Below, one piece after another: positions 56,182-64,000 of a stretch of 64,000 nt of DNA. The notes beneath the pieces were generated by a model. The model worked only from the letters and a program-made list of their open reading frames with translations, was not told the DNA's origin and made no database searches. Position numbers and translations under genes: made by a program. Position 1 is the first letter of the stretch. The number at the start of each line of letters is the position of its first letter. The stretch is from Candidatus Cloacimonadota bacterium (GTDB lineage: Bacteria > Cloacimonadota > Cloacimonadia > Cloacimonadales > TCS61). The DNA lies in assembly GCA_021734835.1 (NCBI GenBank), contig JAIPIH010000008.1:34809-98808 (forward strand), in the 5' to 3' direction.

Positions 56182-57746
56182 TTAGCCATTGCAGTTTGTC
56201 GTGTCTCCCTAATGACCATAACTTTGATCTGTCCCGGATATTGCATTTCTTCTTCAATTTTTTCAGCAATATCTGAAGCTACAAATGCAGTATGCTCATC
56301 ATCAATAGAAACAGGATCCACAATTATTCTTAATTCTCTTCCAGCTTGAATAGCAAAAGATTTATTTACTCCTTCTATGGAATTCGCAATCTCTTCCATT
56401 TTAGAAAGTCTTTTCATATATGTTTCCAACATTTCTCTTCGTGCACCCGGTCTTGCTCCGGAAACTGCATCGGCAACTTGTGTAAGAACAGCATAAACAC
56501 TTTGATATTCAACTTCTTCATGATGTGCTTCAATTGCATTTATTACTATTTTACTTTCACCGTTCTTTCTTGCTACATTTGCACCAAGCTTAGCATGAGA
56601 CCCGTCATATTCATGATCGATAGCTTTACCAAGATCGTGCAGGAAACCGCAACGACGTGCTAATTCCTGATCAAGATTCAATTCACTTGCTAAGATACCG
56701 CAGATCCAGGCAGCTTCCATAGAATGGCGTAAAATATTTTGACCGTAACTGGTTCTGTATTTTAATCTCCCGATCAATTTAACTATATTAGGAGAAATGT
56801 TATGAATATTTGTTTCCATACAGGCTTTTTCACCTATTTTAACCAAATTGCTATCCATTTCTTTAGCGATTTTCTCAATCACCTGCTCAATTCTTCCCGG
56901 ATGAATTCTTCCATCCTGGATCAGCTTCTCCAGAGATAGTCTGGCAATTTCTCTTCGTATAGGATCAAAACCTGACAGTACTACTGCTTCAGGTGTATCA
57001 TCAATAATGAGATCAATTCCAGAAGCTTGCTCAAAGGCTCTGATGTTTCTTCCTTCTCTACCAATAATCCTTCCCTTCATCTCGTCATCAGGCAATGAAA
57101 CCACTGAGACGGTCGACTCTGAAACATAGTCAACAGCCACTCTTTGTATAGCAGTAGCCAATATTCCCGCTACTAACTGCTCCGCTTCTGTTTTTGTATT
57201 TTCGGCAATTCTTCTGATCTCTTTTGCTGCCTCATTTCGAGCCTTATTTTTTAGATTATTCTTCAATATTTGAATTGCTTCGTCCCGGGACAATTTAGCA
57301 ATTTCAGATAATTTAACATTTTGTTGATCAATTAGTTCATTCAGTTTTTCATTTTTGGAAGCAATTTCAGATTCTTTTGATTTTACTTCTTTTTCAAAAG
57401 TTTGTAGTTTTTCTTCCTTTCTATCCAGATTTTCTAAACGGTTATCAAGTTTAGAAACTCTTTCATTATATTCTTTTTCCAGGGTATAGATCTCTCGTTT
57501 TCTTGTGTTGATCTCTTCTTCGTATTCTTTTTGTACTTTGTACCATTCTTCTTTTGCTTCCAACACAGCCGATTTCTTGAGATTATCTGTTTCCAGTTTG
57601 GCGTCATCAATAATCTTCTTGGCTAATTCATTCGAAGAAAGAATTTTTTTATCAGCAGAAGATTTTTTAATGAAATTTATTATAAAAGAAATGAGAATTC
57701 CAACCAGAAACGCGAGTCCAATGTAAACGAAATATATATTTTGCAT
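56178..57746 (-). CDS. rny: Ribonuclease Y
   Basis: This is a 522-aa membrane-anchored endoribonuclease that initiates mRNA decay. It has one N-terminal TM helix (IYFVYIGLAFLVGILISFIINFI), a long coiled coil (~30-190), a KH domain (VVSLPDDEMKGRIIGREGRNIRAFEQASGIDLIIDD) and an HD domain (RRCGFLHDLGKAIDHEYDGSHAKLGANVARK). With pnp also present, a decay system of RNase Y plus PNPase is likely. Confidence 0.95.
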   Translation of the reverse strand: MQNIYFVYIGLAFLVGILISFIINFIKKSSADKKILSSNELAKKIIDDAKLETDNLKKSAVLEAKEEWYKVQKEYEEEINTRKREIYTLEKEYNERVSKLDNRLENLDRKEEKLQTFEKEVKSKESEIASKNEKLNELIDQQNVKLSEIAKLSRDEAIQILKNNLKNKARNEAAKEIRRIAENTKTEAEQLVAGILATAIQRVAVDYVSESTVSVVSLPDDEMKGRIIGREGRNIRAFEQASGIDLIIDDTPEAVVLSGFDPIRREIARLSLEKLIQDGRIHPGRIEQVIEKIAKEMDSNLVKIGEKACMETNIHNISPNIVKLIGRLKYRTSYGQNILRHSMEAAWICGILASELNLDQELARRCGFLHDLGKAIDHEYDGSHAKLGANVARKNGESKIVINAIEAHHEEVEYQSVYAVLTQVADAVSGARPGARREMLETYMKRLSKMEEIANSIEGVNKSFAIQAGRELRIIVDPVSIDDEHTAFVASDIAEKIEEEMQYPGQIKVMVIRETRQTAMAK

Positions 57747-57771
57747 TTTTACCTACCTTTAATCTATTATT

Positions 57772-57942
57772 TTACCCGCGATACCGTGTACTATGTTCTT
57801 CTGGAACCTTTTAACAAGGTGGACGTCTACCGTTTTTTGCTTTACATGTCCGAATCATGTCCGGCTTATGCGCCACAAAGGGCCTGACTTCCTATTCATA
57901 ATTGGTTCTGAATATCGATAATATCACTAATACCGCAGGCAA
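57772..57942 (-). ncRNA. ssrS: 6S RNA
   Basis: This ~171-nt stretch lies between zapA and rny. The ends close a long stem (TTGCCTGCGGTAT with the segment ending GCGGGTAA, 13 bp with G-U pairs). Internal blocks resemble 6S consensus, including GTGGCGCATAAGCCGGACAT on the 5' side and CCACCTTGTTAAAAGGTT near the 3' side, comparable to GUGGCGC and UUCACCUUGAACCAAGG of E. coli 6S. Location next to zapA is the classical 6S setting. 6S RNA binds the housekeeping RNA polymerase holoenzyme. Confidence 0.82.
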
Positions 57943-58215
57943 TTATTCTTCATCAATTTCTATTTTTTCCAATAACTCATTGATATGCTGATATTGTTTT
58001 GATAAACTCTTATAATCATCAATTTCAGAAAGATATTTCTCTGTCATTGATATAGCATAAAGAACTAATAATTTATTTTGATCAACCGTATTAAACCGCT
58101 CATTTAGATTTTCTAATTGCTTCTCTACGTATTTTGCTATTTCGATCAACTTTTCAGGTTCATCACTTTTAAAATAATAACTACGTCCTAAAATCTTAAT
58201 TTCTATAGATTTCAT
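57943..58215 (-). CDS. zapA: Cell division protein ZapA
   Basis: This is a 90-aa FtsZ-ring stabiliser: IEIKILGRSYYFKSDEPEKLIEIAKYVEKQLENL and the helix NKLLVLYAISMTEKYLSEID. Family length and motifs are typical. It follows a coiled-coil gene by 6 bp and precedes 6S RNA. Confidence 0.9.
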   Translation of the reverse strand: MKSIEIKILGRSYYFKSDEPEKLIEIAKYVEKQLENLNERFNTVDQNKLLVLYAISMTEKYLSEIDDYKSLSKQYQHINELLEKIEIDEE

Positions 58216-58221
58216 TTATAT

Positions 58222-58545
58222 TTACAAATCATTTACCTGATCGAAAATGCTGTCTATTCTAGTTGATGCCTCTTTCATTTTGCTATTGTAATTTTCAAGT
58301 TGATCACGAAGATTCTTATTCTCATTTTTTAGAAATTCGATCTCATCTTGCTGTTTTTTATCAGTCTCGACCAATCTTAAAAGTCTTTCTTCATTTTCAT
58401 TCTTAAATTTTCTTAAATCGTTATTTTTTTTCTCCAACTCAGTCGTTAAAACAATGTTATCAGCGTATTTACTTTTAATTTCTGTATATTTATTAATGAG
58501 TTTTTGTATTTTTTCATCCAGTGTCATCACTGATCTTTCATCCAT
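58222..58545 (-). CDS. Coiled-coil protein, ZapB-like candidate
   Basis: This is a 107-aa, almost entirely predicted coiled coil (TTELEKKNNDLRKFKNENEERLLRLVETDKKQQDEIEFLKNENKNLRDQLENYNSK). No enzymatic motif is seen. GAGGTG before ATG supports the start at 58545, 3 bp after the pheT stop. Position directly before zapA suggests a division-related partner analogous to ZapB; sequence alone cannot prove it. Confidence 0.7.
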   Translation of the reverse strand: MDERSVMTLDEKIQKLINKYTEIKSKYADNIVLTTELEKKNNDLRKFKNENEERLLRLVETDKKQQDEIEFLKNENKNLRDQLENYNSKMKEASTRIDSIFDQVNDL

Positions 58546-58548
58546 TTT

Positions 58549-60942
58549 TCACCTCATAACAGCATCATAGGAGTCTTTCAAGTTCTTAATAATTTTTTTA
58601 AGAATATTATTAATATATTCATCCGTCAAGGTTTTTGTCTCTGAACTAAACATAAGATTAAAAGAAAGACTATGGTACCCGTCCATAATTTTTCCACCGT
58701 CAAATTCATCAAACAAAACAATTTTAGATATAATACCTTCTCCGGAATTTTTTATTTTCTCTATGATTGAGCTATAATTATATTTTTTAGCAACTACAAA
58801 GGAGATATCACGCAGAACAGGTGGGAATTTAGGAATGTTTTCATAATAAGAATCTCTGGAAATATCTAATTCAAAAATTTCCTGAAGTTCGATATCGAAA
58901 GAATATAATGGAATTTCAATATCAAATGCAGCTGCAATTTTAGGATCAATTTTTCCGATTCTTGCTACAACTTTTCCTTCATATAATATTTCAGTTCCCA
59001 TACCCGGCTGGTAATACGGTTCCCTTGATTTTTCAAATTTTACAGCAGTAAGATTTAGATGATCTAATAAATCTTCCACAATCCCTTTTACATCGTAAAA
59101 ATCGATCTGAACGGGTTTTATTTTCCAATAAATTGGATCAACCTGTCCGATCATTAATCCCGATAATAGTAATTTCTCATTAGCAAGTTTTTCAGATTTT
59201 CTAGTAAAAACTTTTTTTAATTCAAATAATCTGAAATCCTTTTGACCATGATTTAAATTATATAAAGCATTTTTAAGTAGGCTTGGTAATAACATAGAAC
59301 GCATGATCGAGAAACTTTCTCCGAGAGGATTTTTAAGCTTGGCAAAATCTCGGCGGTTGTCTTCTTTACCAATGTTTAATTTATCCAGATCATTAGGATC
59401 TCCAAAATTCCAATTTACTACTTCAGAAAATCCATAATTAACTAAAACATCTTCTACCTTTCTTTTTGTATAAAAAACATACTTATTCATAATATGTTTT
59501 GGGTTTGAAATAGTCGGGATGTTATTATATCCATGCAGACGTATAACTTCTTCAATCAGATCAATTTCACGAGTAAGATCTTTTCTGTAATATGGAATAT
59601 CAAATTTTAGAATTTCATCATCAGAACTATTAAGTAATGTTAAGCCGAGTGAAGTTAAATATTTAATTATCTGTTCAGAAGTTAAGTCTAACGAGAGAAT
59701 TTTATTAGTTCTGGATCTTCTGATTGTAACAGGTTTAGACTCTCTTTTCGCAGGATAAGAATCTAATTTACCTTGAAGCAGCTGCCCACCGGCAATTTCC
59801 AGGATCAATTCACAGGCTCTTTTACTTGCAAGTTCCGCAGCCTCTTCTGTGATATCTCTTTCAAAACGGTATGATGAATCTGTAGAAATTTTTAACCGTC
59901 CCGTTGTTTTTCTTATAGAAGAATAGAGAAAATTTGCAGATTCAATTACGATATTACTGGTCTTTGTTGTAATGTGCGAATTTGCCCCGCCAATGATGCC
60001 TGCCAATGCTATACTTCTCTCAGTATCAGCAATAACAATATCATCTTTTTCCAGGTGATAGTTCTCCTCATCCAGAGCAGGGAAAATTTCCTTATCTTTT
60101 GCTTTTCTTATTATTATTTTTTTTCCCTTTATCAACGAATGATCAAAAGCATGAAGCGGATGACCAAATTCCATCATAACAAAATTGGTTATATCGACTA
60201 TATTATTGATCGGCCGTAACCCAACTGAGATCAAATGTTTTTTTAGCCAATCGGGAGATGCTTTGATCTCAACATTTTTTATCATTCTGGCAGTATATCT
60301 TGTACAAAGCTTTGGTACTTTATTTTCTAGTTTCAATTGATCATTTATCGATTCATTACTTTCCTTTAATTTACTTAATGGTATTTTGAGAGGCAGTTCG
60401 AGCAATGCTGATAAATCCCTAGCAATGCCTATTATCCCAAGTAGATCTGGTCTGTTTGGTGTTATCTCAACATCATAACAAGTGTCTTCAATACTTAAAT
60501 AAGAGGCAAGGTCAGTTCCTATAGGGGCATCTTCCGGTAAGATCATTATCCCTTCATGAGCTTCGGAGATTCCCAGTTCCTGCTCAGAACAGATCATCCC
60601 AAATGATTCTATACCGCGTAGTTTTACTTTTTTAATAGAAAGATCCTGCAGCTTCGTTCCAATGCCGGCAAAGGCAACTTTTATACCATTTCTACAGTTA
60701 GGTGCTCCACAAATAACTTGCCTGGTTGAAGATCCGTCGTTTACTTGACAAACAGAAAGTTTATCAGCATTAGGATGCTTCTTAAATTCTACAACTTCAG
60801 CAATTTTGATCTGTTTTAAAGTGCTACCGAGCTCTTCAATACCTTCAACTTCAATTCCGGCAAAAGTCATTCTACCTTGTAATTCATTTGCTGAAAGTTT
60901 AATATCTATATATTCTTTTAACCAGTTAAAGCTTATTTTCAT
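58549..60942 (-). CDS. pheT: Phenylalanine-tRNA ligase beta subunit
   Basis: This is a 797-aa subunit with an N-terminal tRNA-binding OB domain (KIAEVVEFKKHPNADKLSVCQVNDG), B3/B4 editing region (TPNRPDLLGIIGIARDLSALL; VDITNFVMMEFGHPLHAFD), B5 domain, catalytic-like core and a C-terminal anticodon-binding FDX domain (YYENIPKFPPVLRDISFVV). It forms an alpha2beta2 enzyme with the upstream pheS product. Confidence 0.96.
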   Translation of the reverse strand: MKISFNWLKEYIDIKLSANELQGRMTFAGIEVEGIEELGSTLKQIKIAEVVEFKKHPNADKLSVCQVNDGSSTRQVICGAPNCRNGIKVAFAGIGTKLQDLSIKKVKLRGIESFGMICSEQELGISEAHEGIMILPEDAPIGTDLASYLSIEDTCYDVEITPNRPDLLGIIGIARDLSALLELPLKIPLSKLKESNESINDQLKLENKVPKLCTRYTARMIKNVEIKASPDWLKKHLISVGLRPINNIVDITNFVMMEFGHPLHAFDHSLIKGKKIIIRKAKDKEIFPALDEENYHLEKDDIVIADTERSIALAGIIGGANSHITTKTSNIVIESANFLYSSIRKTTGRLKISTDSSYRFERDITEEAAELASKRACELILEIAGGQLLQGKLDSYPAKRESKPVTIRRSRTNKILSLDLTSEQIIKYLTSLGLTLLNSSDDEILKFDIPYYRKDLTREIDLIEEVIRLHGYNNIPTISNPKHIMNKYVFYTKRKVEDVLVNYGFSEVVNWNFGDPNDLDKLNIGKEDNRRDFAKLKNPLGESFSIMRSMLLPSLLKNALYNLNHGQKDFRLFELKKVFTRKSEKLANEKLLLSGLMIGQVDPIYWKIKPVQIDFYDVKGIVEDLLDHLNLTAVKFEKSREPYYQPGMGTEILYEGKVVARIGKIDPKIAAAFDIEIPLYSFDIELQEIFELDISRDSYYENIPKFPPVLRDISFVVAKKYNYSSIIEKIKNSGEGIISKIVLFDEFDGGKIMDGYHSLSFNLMFSSETKTLTDEYINNILKKIIKNLKDSYDAVMR

Positions 60943-60967
60943 AATTTAGACCTATATTTTTAATAAA

Positions 60968-61987
60968 TCATTTAAACTGTTTAAGAAAACGAATATCGTT
61001 TTCAAATAATAATCTCATATCCGGAATTTTATACTTTAACATTGCAATACGATCTATCCCAAGCCCGAAAGCATAGCCGGTAAATTTTTCAGGATCAATG
61101 CCAAGTTTTTCAAATACAGCTGGATCAACCATACCTGCTCCACCCATTTCCAGCCATCCGCTGCCGCCGCAAAGGTTACAACCTTTTCCATAACACTTCA
61201 CGCAAATAATATCTATTTCAGCACTCGGCTCAGTAAATGGGAAAAAGTGAGGTCGTATCCTTGATTCAATTTTATCGCCAAACATCTCTTTTACAAAAAT
61301 AGTTAACGTATCCCTCAAATCAGTAAAAGAAACACCTACATCGACTACTAAAGCTTCTACCTGGTGGAACATTGGAGAATGAGACGCATCATTTTCATTT
61401 CTATAACAACTTCCAGGTGAAATTATCTTTAACGGAACTTGATGTTTTTCCATTGTTCTGATCTGAACGGTGGAAGTTTGAGTTCTCAAAAGAATATTAT
61501 CATCTAAATAAAATGTATCGGAAAGTTCTCTTGCTGGATGATCTTCAGGTGTATTGAGTGCACCAAAATTATGAAATTCATCTTCAATATCCGGACCTTC
61601 TGTCACTTCAAAACCCATTAAAATAAAGATATCCTCAAGCTCCCTCCAAACTTTAGTTATCGGGTGCAAACTACCTTTTCCCCGTTTCCTGCCAGGTAAG
61701 GTCAAATCTAAAGATTCAACCTCTAATGTTTTTTTATAGTTAAGTTCTTTAATGATTTTTTCTTGCTCTTCAATCAAGCTTAAAAGCTGCTGTTTCATGG
61801 TGTTTACAGTTTGACCAAAAGCTGGTCTGTCTTCTTGAGATAGTGTACTTATTTTCTGCATGAAATTATTCAGGATGCTCTTTTTCCCCGTATATTTTGA
61901 TTTAACTTGCATCAAATCGTGTAATGTCTGTACTTCACGAATTTCTTTTTGAGCAGCAGCAACGACTTTCTTTAATTCTTCTTTCAT
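60968..61987 (-). CDS. pheS: Phenylalanine-tRNA ligase alpha subunit
   Basis: This is a 339-aa catalytic subunit: N-terminal coiled coil, class II motifs (GFEVTEGPDIEDEFHNFGALNTPEDHPAR; FRNE-type block CYRNENDASHSPMFHQVEALVVD; FGLGIDRIAMLKY). It contains a Cys-rich segment (ICVKCYGKGCNLCGGSGWLEMGGAGMV) seen in many PheS proteins and possibly binding zinc. 11 bp after rplT. Confidence 0.96.
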   Translation of the reverse strand: MKEELKKVVAAAQKEIREVQTLHDLMQVKSKYTGKKSILNNFMQKISTLSQEDRPAFGQTVNTMKQQLLSLIEEQEKIIKELNYKKTLEVESLDLTLPGRKRGKGSLHPITKVWRELEDIFILMGFEVTEGPDIEDEFHNFGALNTPEDHPARELSDTFYLDDNILLRTQTSTVQIRTMEKHQVPLKIISPGSCYRNENDASHSPMFHQVEALVVDVGVSFTDLRDTLTIFVKEMFGDKIESRIRPHFFPFTEPSAEIDIICVKCYGKGCNLCGGSGWLEMGGAGMVDPAVFEKLGIDPEKFTGYAFGLGIDRIAMLKYKIPDMRLLFENDIRFLKQFK

Positions 61988-61998
61988 GCAGTCTAACT

Positions 61999-62355
61999 CT
62001 ATTTATCCTGATCTTTAGCTATCTGGCAAAGTTGAGCAAAAGCTTCCATATCATTAAAGGCTAAATGAGCAAGTACTTTTCTATCAATTTCTACATCTGC
62101 TTTTTTTAATCCGCTTATCAATTTATTATAAGTGATCTCATGCATTCTGGCTGCGGCATTGATACGTGTAATCCAGAGTTGTCTGAAAATACGTTTTTTT
62201 GCTTTTCTATCTCTGTAAGCGTATTGCCAGCCTTTTTCAACGGATTGACGAGCAGTTCTATACAGTTTACTACGTCCGCCCACATAACCTTTGGCGGCTT
62301 TTAAAAATTTCTTCCTTTTATTTTTTGCTGCTACATTATTAGTTGAACGTGGCAT
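61999..62355 (-). CDS. rplT: 50S ribosomal protein L20
   Basis: This is a 118-aa rRNA-binding assembly protein with typical sequence: RKKFLKAAKGYVGGRSKLYRTARQSVEKGWQYAYRDRKAKKRIFRQLWITRINAAAR. In Firmicutes and Enterobacteria L20 represses this operon by binding its mRNA. RBS AAGGAGATA. Confidence 0.97.
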   Translation of the reverse strand: MPRSTNNVAAKNKRKKFLKAAKGYVGGRSKLYRTARQSVEKGWQYAYRDRKAKKRIFRQLWITRINAAARMHEITYNKLISGLKKADVEIDRKVLAHLAFNDMEAFAQLCQIAKDQDK

Positions 62356-62369
62356 AATTATCTCCTTAT

Positions 62370-62564
62370 TTAGATACCCAGCATTTTCTTCATTCTGGCA
62401 GTATCATTTTTATTTACAAGTCCTGATTTTCTTAAGTTTCTTTTTCTTTTTGAGGTCTTTTTAGTAAGTATATGACCCGCAAAAGCATGTGATCTTTTTA
62501 GTTTTCCATTGCCGGTAACTTTAAATCTTTTAGCTACGGCTCGACGTGTTTTAAGTTTTGGCAT
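62370..62564 (-). CDS. rpmI: 50S ribosomal protein L35
   Basis: This is a 64-aa basic protein: [49 protein letters not shown]. Normal family length. It lies between infC and rplT in the conserved order. RBS GGGAGGAA. Confidence 0.96.
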   Translation of the reverse strand: MPKLKTRRAVAKRFKVTGNGKLKRSHAFAGHILTKKTSKRKRNLRKSGLVNKNDTARMKKMLGI

Positions 62565-62578
62565 ATTTCCTCCCGAAA

Positions 62579-63172
62579 TTAGTCTTCCTTCTTTTCATAT
62601 TCTTCTAACAATACATCAATATCTTTTTTCGGAGCTATTATTGTAAAAACTGTTCGTCCCTCATTTTTTGGATTAACTTCTACATCCACGAGTTGTTTTA
62701 ACTCCTCAATAAGTTTTTCCAGTAATTGAAATCCAATCTCACGGTGGGCCAATTGTCTGCCGCGAAACCGAACTGTTAGCTTTACCTTATTGTGCTGACC
62801 CAAGAACTTTAAAGCATGATCTTTTTTGAAGTTATAGTCATGTTCCTCAGTATTGGGACCAAATTTTACCTCTTTAGTTTGTACAATATGCTGATTTTTC
62901 CTAGCTTCGCGTAATTTTCTTTCTTTTTTATAATAATAAGTACCGAAATCCATGATCTTACAAACCGGAGGATTTGCATTGGGAGAGATCTCAACTAGAT
63001 CAAGTCCAGCTGTCTCTGCTTCCTGTAATGCTTTTGAAATTGGTACTACACCAATCTGTTTCCCCTTATCAGATATTAGTCTTACTGTGGGCACCCTGAT
63101 CTGATTATTAATTCTCTCCTTGGGTGCTGTAGGCTTAGTTTTAGCCTTTCCTCGTCTATAACGAATTGAAAT
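62579..63172 (-). CDS. infC: Translation initiation factor IF-3 (ATT start)
   Basis: IF-3 binds 30S subunits and enforces start-codon choice. The domains are [48 protein letters not shown] (N) and [44 protein letters not shown] (C). The GTG at 63094 would cut off the conserved [13 protein letters not shown] start. The frame is open for 26 more codons to an ATT at 63172, which has GGAGG exactly 5 nt upstream; no ATG, GTG or TTG intervenes. ATT (AUU) initiation is the known hallmark of infC in E. coli, where it allows self-repression. Length becomes 197 aa. Confidence 0.93.
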   Translation of the reverse strand: MSIRYRRGKAKTKPTAPKERINNQIRVPTVRLISDKGKQIGVVPISKALQEAETAGLDLVEISPNANPPVCKIMDFGTYYYKKERKLREARKNQHIVQTKEVKFGPNTEEHDYNFKKDHALKFLGQHNKVKLTVRFRGRQLAHREIGFQLLEKLIEELKQLVDVEVNPKNEGRTVFTIIAPKKDIDVLLEEYEKKED

Positions 63173-63196
63173 AAGAACCTCCTTGTTATTTTAAAT

Positions 63197-63221
63197 AAAA
63201 AAAGGGTGGATTACTCCACCC
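63197..63221 (-). terminator. Terminator/attenuator in the infC leader
   Basis: On the minus strand GGGTGGA-GTAA-TCCACCC is followed by seven T, only ~15 nt before the infC Shine-Dalgarno. A full terminator this close upstream of an essential operon implies regulated readthrough. Confidence 0.85.
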
Positions 63222-63301
63222 GCTAATACACAAATATATTATTTTTTTATCCACTTAAATCTTGACCTTATCAAGTATCTTATTCTAAGAACCGCAAGGT
63301 A

Positions 63302-63316
63302 GAAGCGGGTAGCTTC
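63302..63316 (-). promoter_or_regulatory. Leader hairpin with antiterminator potential
   Basis: On the minus strand GAAGC-TACCC-GCTTC is a 5-bp hairpin in the infC leader. Its ACCCGCT is the exact complement of AGCGGGT at 63224-63218, the 5' arm of the terminator. The two pairings are mutually exclusive, which is the layout of transcription attenuation. Confidence 0.5.
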
Positions 63317-63440
63317 ATTTTTTATTAATCGATTACAAATAATTTGCGCCGCAATGAGGAGTCAAGCTTTTTATTAGTTAAGCATCTATATATTAAGCTG
63401 GAACAACCTTTATTAAATTTCATCTACAAAACAATGACTG

Positions 63441-63474
63441 TGACATATTTGTCTTTTGTATGGCAAAAATGTCA
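63441..63474. promoter_or_regulatory. Inverted repeat, possible activator site
   Basis: TGACATATTTG (63441-63451) and CAAAAATGTCA (63464-63474) match as an inverted repeat at 10 of 11 positions. It lies ~17 bp upstream of a sigma-54-like promoter and could bind a dimeric activator. Confidence 0.35.
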
Positions 63475-63490
63475 CTCCCCCATTAATTAT

Positions 63491-63506
63491 TGGTGGATTA
63501 TTTGCA
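63491..63506 (+). promoter_or_regulatory. Sigma-54-like promoter
   Basis: TGGTGGATTATTTGCA fits the -24/-12 consensus TGGYRYRN4TTGCW at all but one specified position, with GG and GC separated by 10 nt as required. It points toward the last gene of the window, ~380 bp away. A chance match in 64 kb is possible. Confidence 0.4.
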
Positions 63507-63744
63507 CTTGATGATTTAGCAGATAGCAGTTAAGTATTTATATTATTTTCTTTTATATCATTATTTTGCTTTCGATTTAGTGCTGATTTTACTTTGGAAT
63601 AGTAATTGCGCATTTAATAAATAATTATTTAATATTAGTTATTAGTTTGATTAGGAATGTTGTTAGTTATTTAAGGTAGTACTAAAAATTACTTGTCAAT
63701 AATGACTTAAGATTAATGGTTTTGAACTAAATTGGAGGGGATTT

Positions 63745-63810
63745 ATGAAAGACCAAGATTTTAACGTAATAATTATTAACAAATCTATTTCCATGATACT
63801 TAGACTTTAA
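63745..63810 (+). CDS. Small ORF (21 aa), possible leader peptide
   Basis: ATG at 63745 follows GGAGGGGATTT, a strong ribosome binding site. The frame encodes MKDQDFNVIIINKSISMILRL and stops at 63808-63810. It has three consecutive Ile codons. It lies ~75 bp before the next gene, so it may be a leader peptide or a small protein; it may also be non-functional. Confidence 0.35.
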   Translation: MKDQDFNVIIINKSISMILRL

Positions 63811-63884
63811 CGTTTTTCAACTATTTAAACAAAGAAAGTAATGCTTCCGAAGGAAGTAAAATTAAATAAAAAAGGAGATGAAAG

Positions 63885-64000
63885 ATGAAAAAGAATCTTA
63901 GTTTAATTGTTGCAGTAGTTTTAGTGGTTTCCGCGATCAATGTTTTTGCTGTGATCTCAAGCAGCAGTAGCACTTCAATCAAAGCAGTTGCACAAAGTAA
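63885..64000 (+). CDS. Secreted protein (3' partial)
   Basis: ATG with AAAGGAG upstream opens a frame running off the window. The 38 visible residues are a signal peptide (KKNLSLIVAVVLVVSAINVFA) followed by a Ser-rich start of the mature protein (ISSSSSTSIKAVAQ). A small hairpin CTTCC-GAA-GGAAG (63844-63856) precedes the RBS. Function cannot be assigned. Confidence 0.75.
   Translation, partial: MKKNLSLIVAVVLVVSAINVFAVISSSSSTSIKAVAQS

Larger units (their letters stand above)
63173..63884. other. Divergent region: infC leader and upstream region of the last gene
   Basis: This gap holds the infC attenuator and leader elements on the minus strand (63197-63316), a sigma-54-like promoter with an upstream inverted repeat on the plus strand (63441-63506), and a tiny ORF (63745-63810). 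The usual infC neighbour thrS is absent. Confidence 0.6.

Overview
The window is about 64 kb of AT-rich bacterial chromosome. It most resembles a Gram-negative member of the FCB supergroup, with Cloacimonadota (Candidatus Cloacimonas-like) as my best guess. The reasons are: several large secreted proteins ending in the YPNPFNP...GIYFYKL type C-terminal sorting domain (type IX secretion-like); TolC and RND machinery, which implies an outer membrane; the low GC content; and the gene order pheST-zapA-6S RNA-rny. The phylum call is inference, because no rRNA is present.

Layout. 1-10.6 kb: three secreted or surface proteins with sorting tails, around a sensor kinase / sigma-54 response regulator pair in which both genes carry single-base frameshifts. 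One of the secreted proteins has an in-frame TGA in a Cys-x-x-TGA context, followed by a hairpin that resembles a bacterial SECIS. 10.7-17.1 kb: a PadR-TolC-MFP-RND efflux operon. 17.3-21.5 kb: a Bax-like glucosaminidase, an orphan TolC, an inositol monophosphatase-family enzyme, a TetR regulator and a small membrane protein. 21.7-25.0 kb: an ECF sigma factor, a putative anti-sigma and a triple-PDZ protein, then a lipoprotein and tRNA-Ser(CGA). 25.2-33.8 kb (minus strand): tadA, hflC, hflK, then rpsO-pnp-ahcY-nucleotide sugar dehydrogenase-NusG paralogue.

34.0-46.8 kb is a surface-glycan locus: an ABC exporter, a GT4 enzyme, two GT9 enzymes, a DUF6165-like protein and four CDP-glycerol-glycerophosphotransferase-like (TagB/TagF-type) enzymes. 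It runs directly into inositol-3-phosphate synthase and an inositol-phosphate cytidylyltransferase-like enzyme. A CDP-alcohol phosphotransferase converges on them. Together they suggest a CDP-inositol route feeding inositol lipids, and possibly an inositol-phosphate or glycerol-phosphate surface polymer. 47.0-50.5 kb holds Maf and two amidohydrolases (one an 8-oxoguanine deaminase type). 50.7-54.3 kb is an accessory stretch of small single-domain genes, two of them broken, with gaps that carry no clear gene.

54.5-63.2 kb is a compact minus-strand housekeeping operon: infC-rpmI-rplT-pheS-pheT-(coiled coil)-zapA-6S RNA-rny-ymdB-folD. The infC gene appears to start at ATT, and an attenuator-like terminator with a candidate antiterminator lies upstream. 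The window ends in a 5'-partial secreted protein gene on the plus strand, preceded by a sigma-54-like promoter and a very small ORF with a strong ribosome binding site.

Reading-frame breaks cluster at 3.4-6.6 kb and 50.9-51.5 kb, while the remaining ~55 kb looks intact. This favours local gene decay, but assembly error is not excluded.
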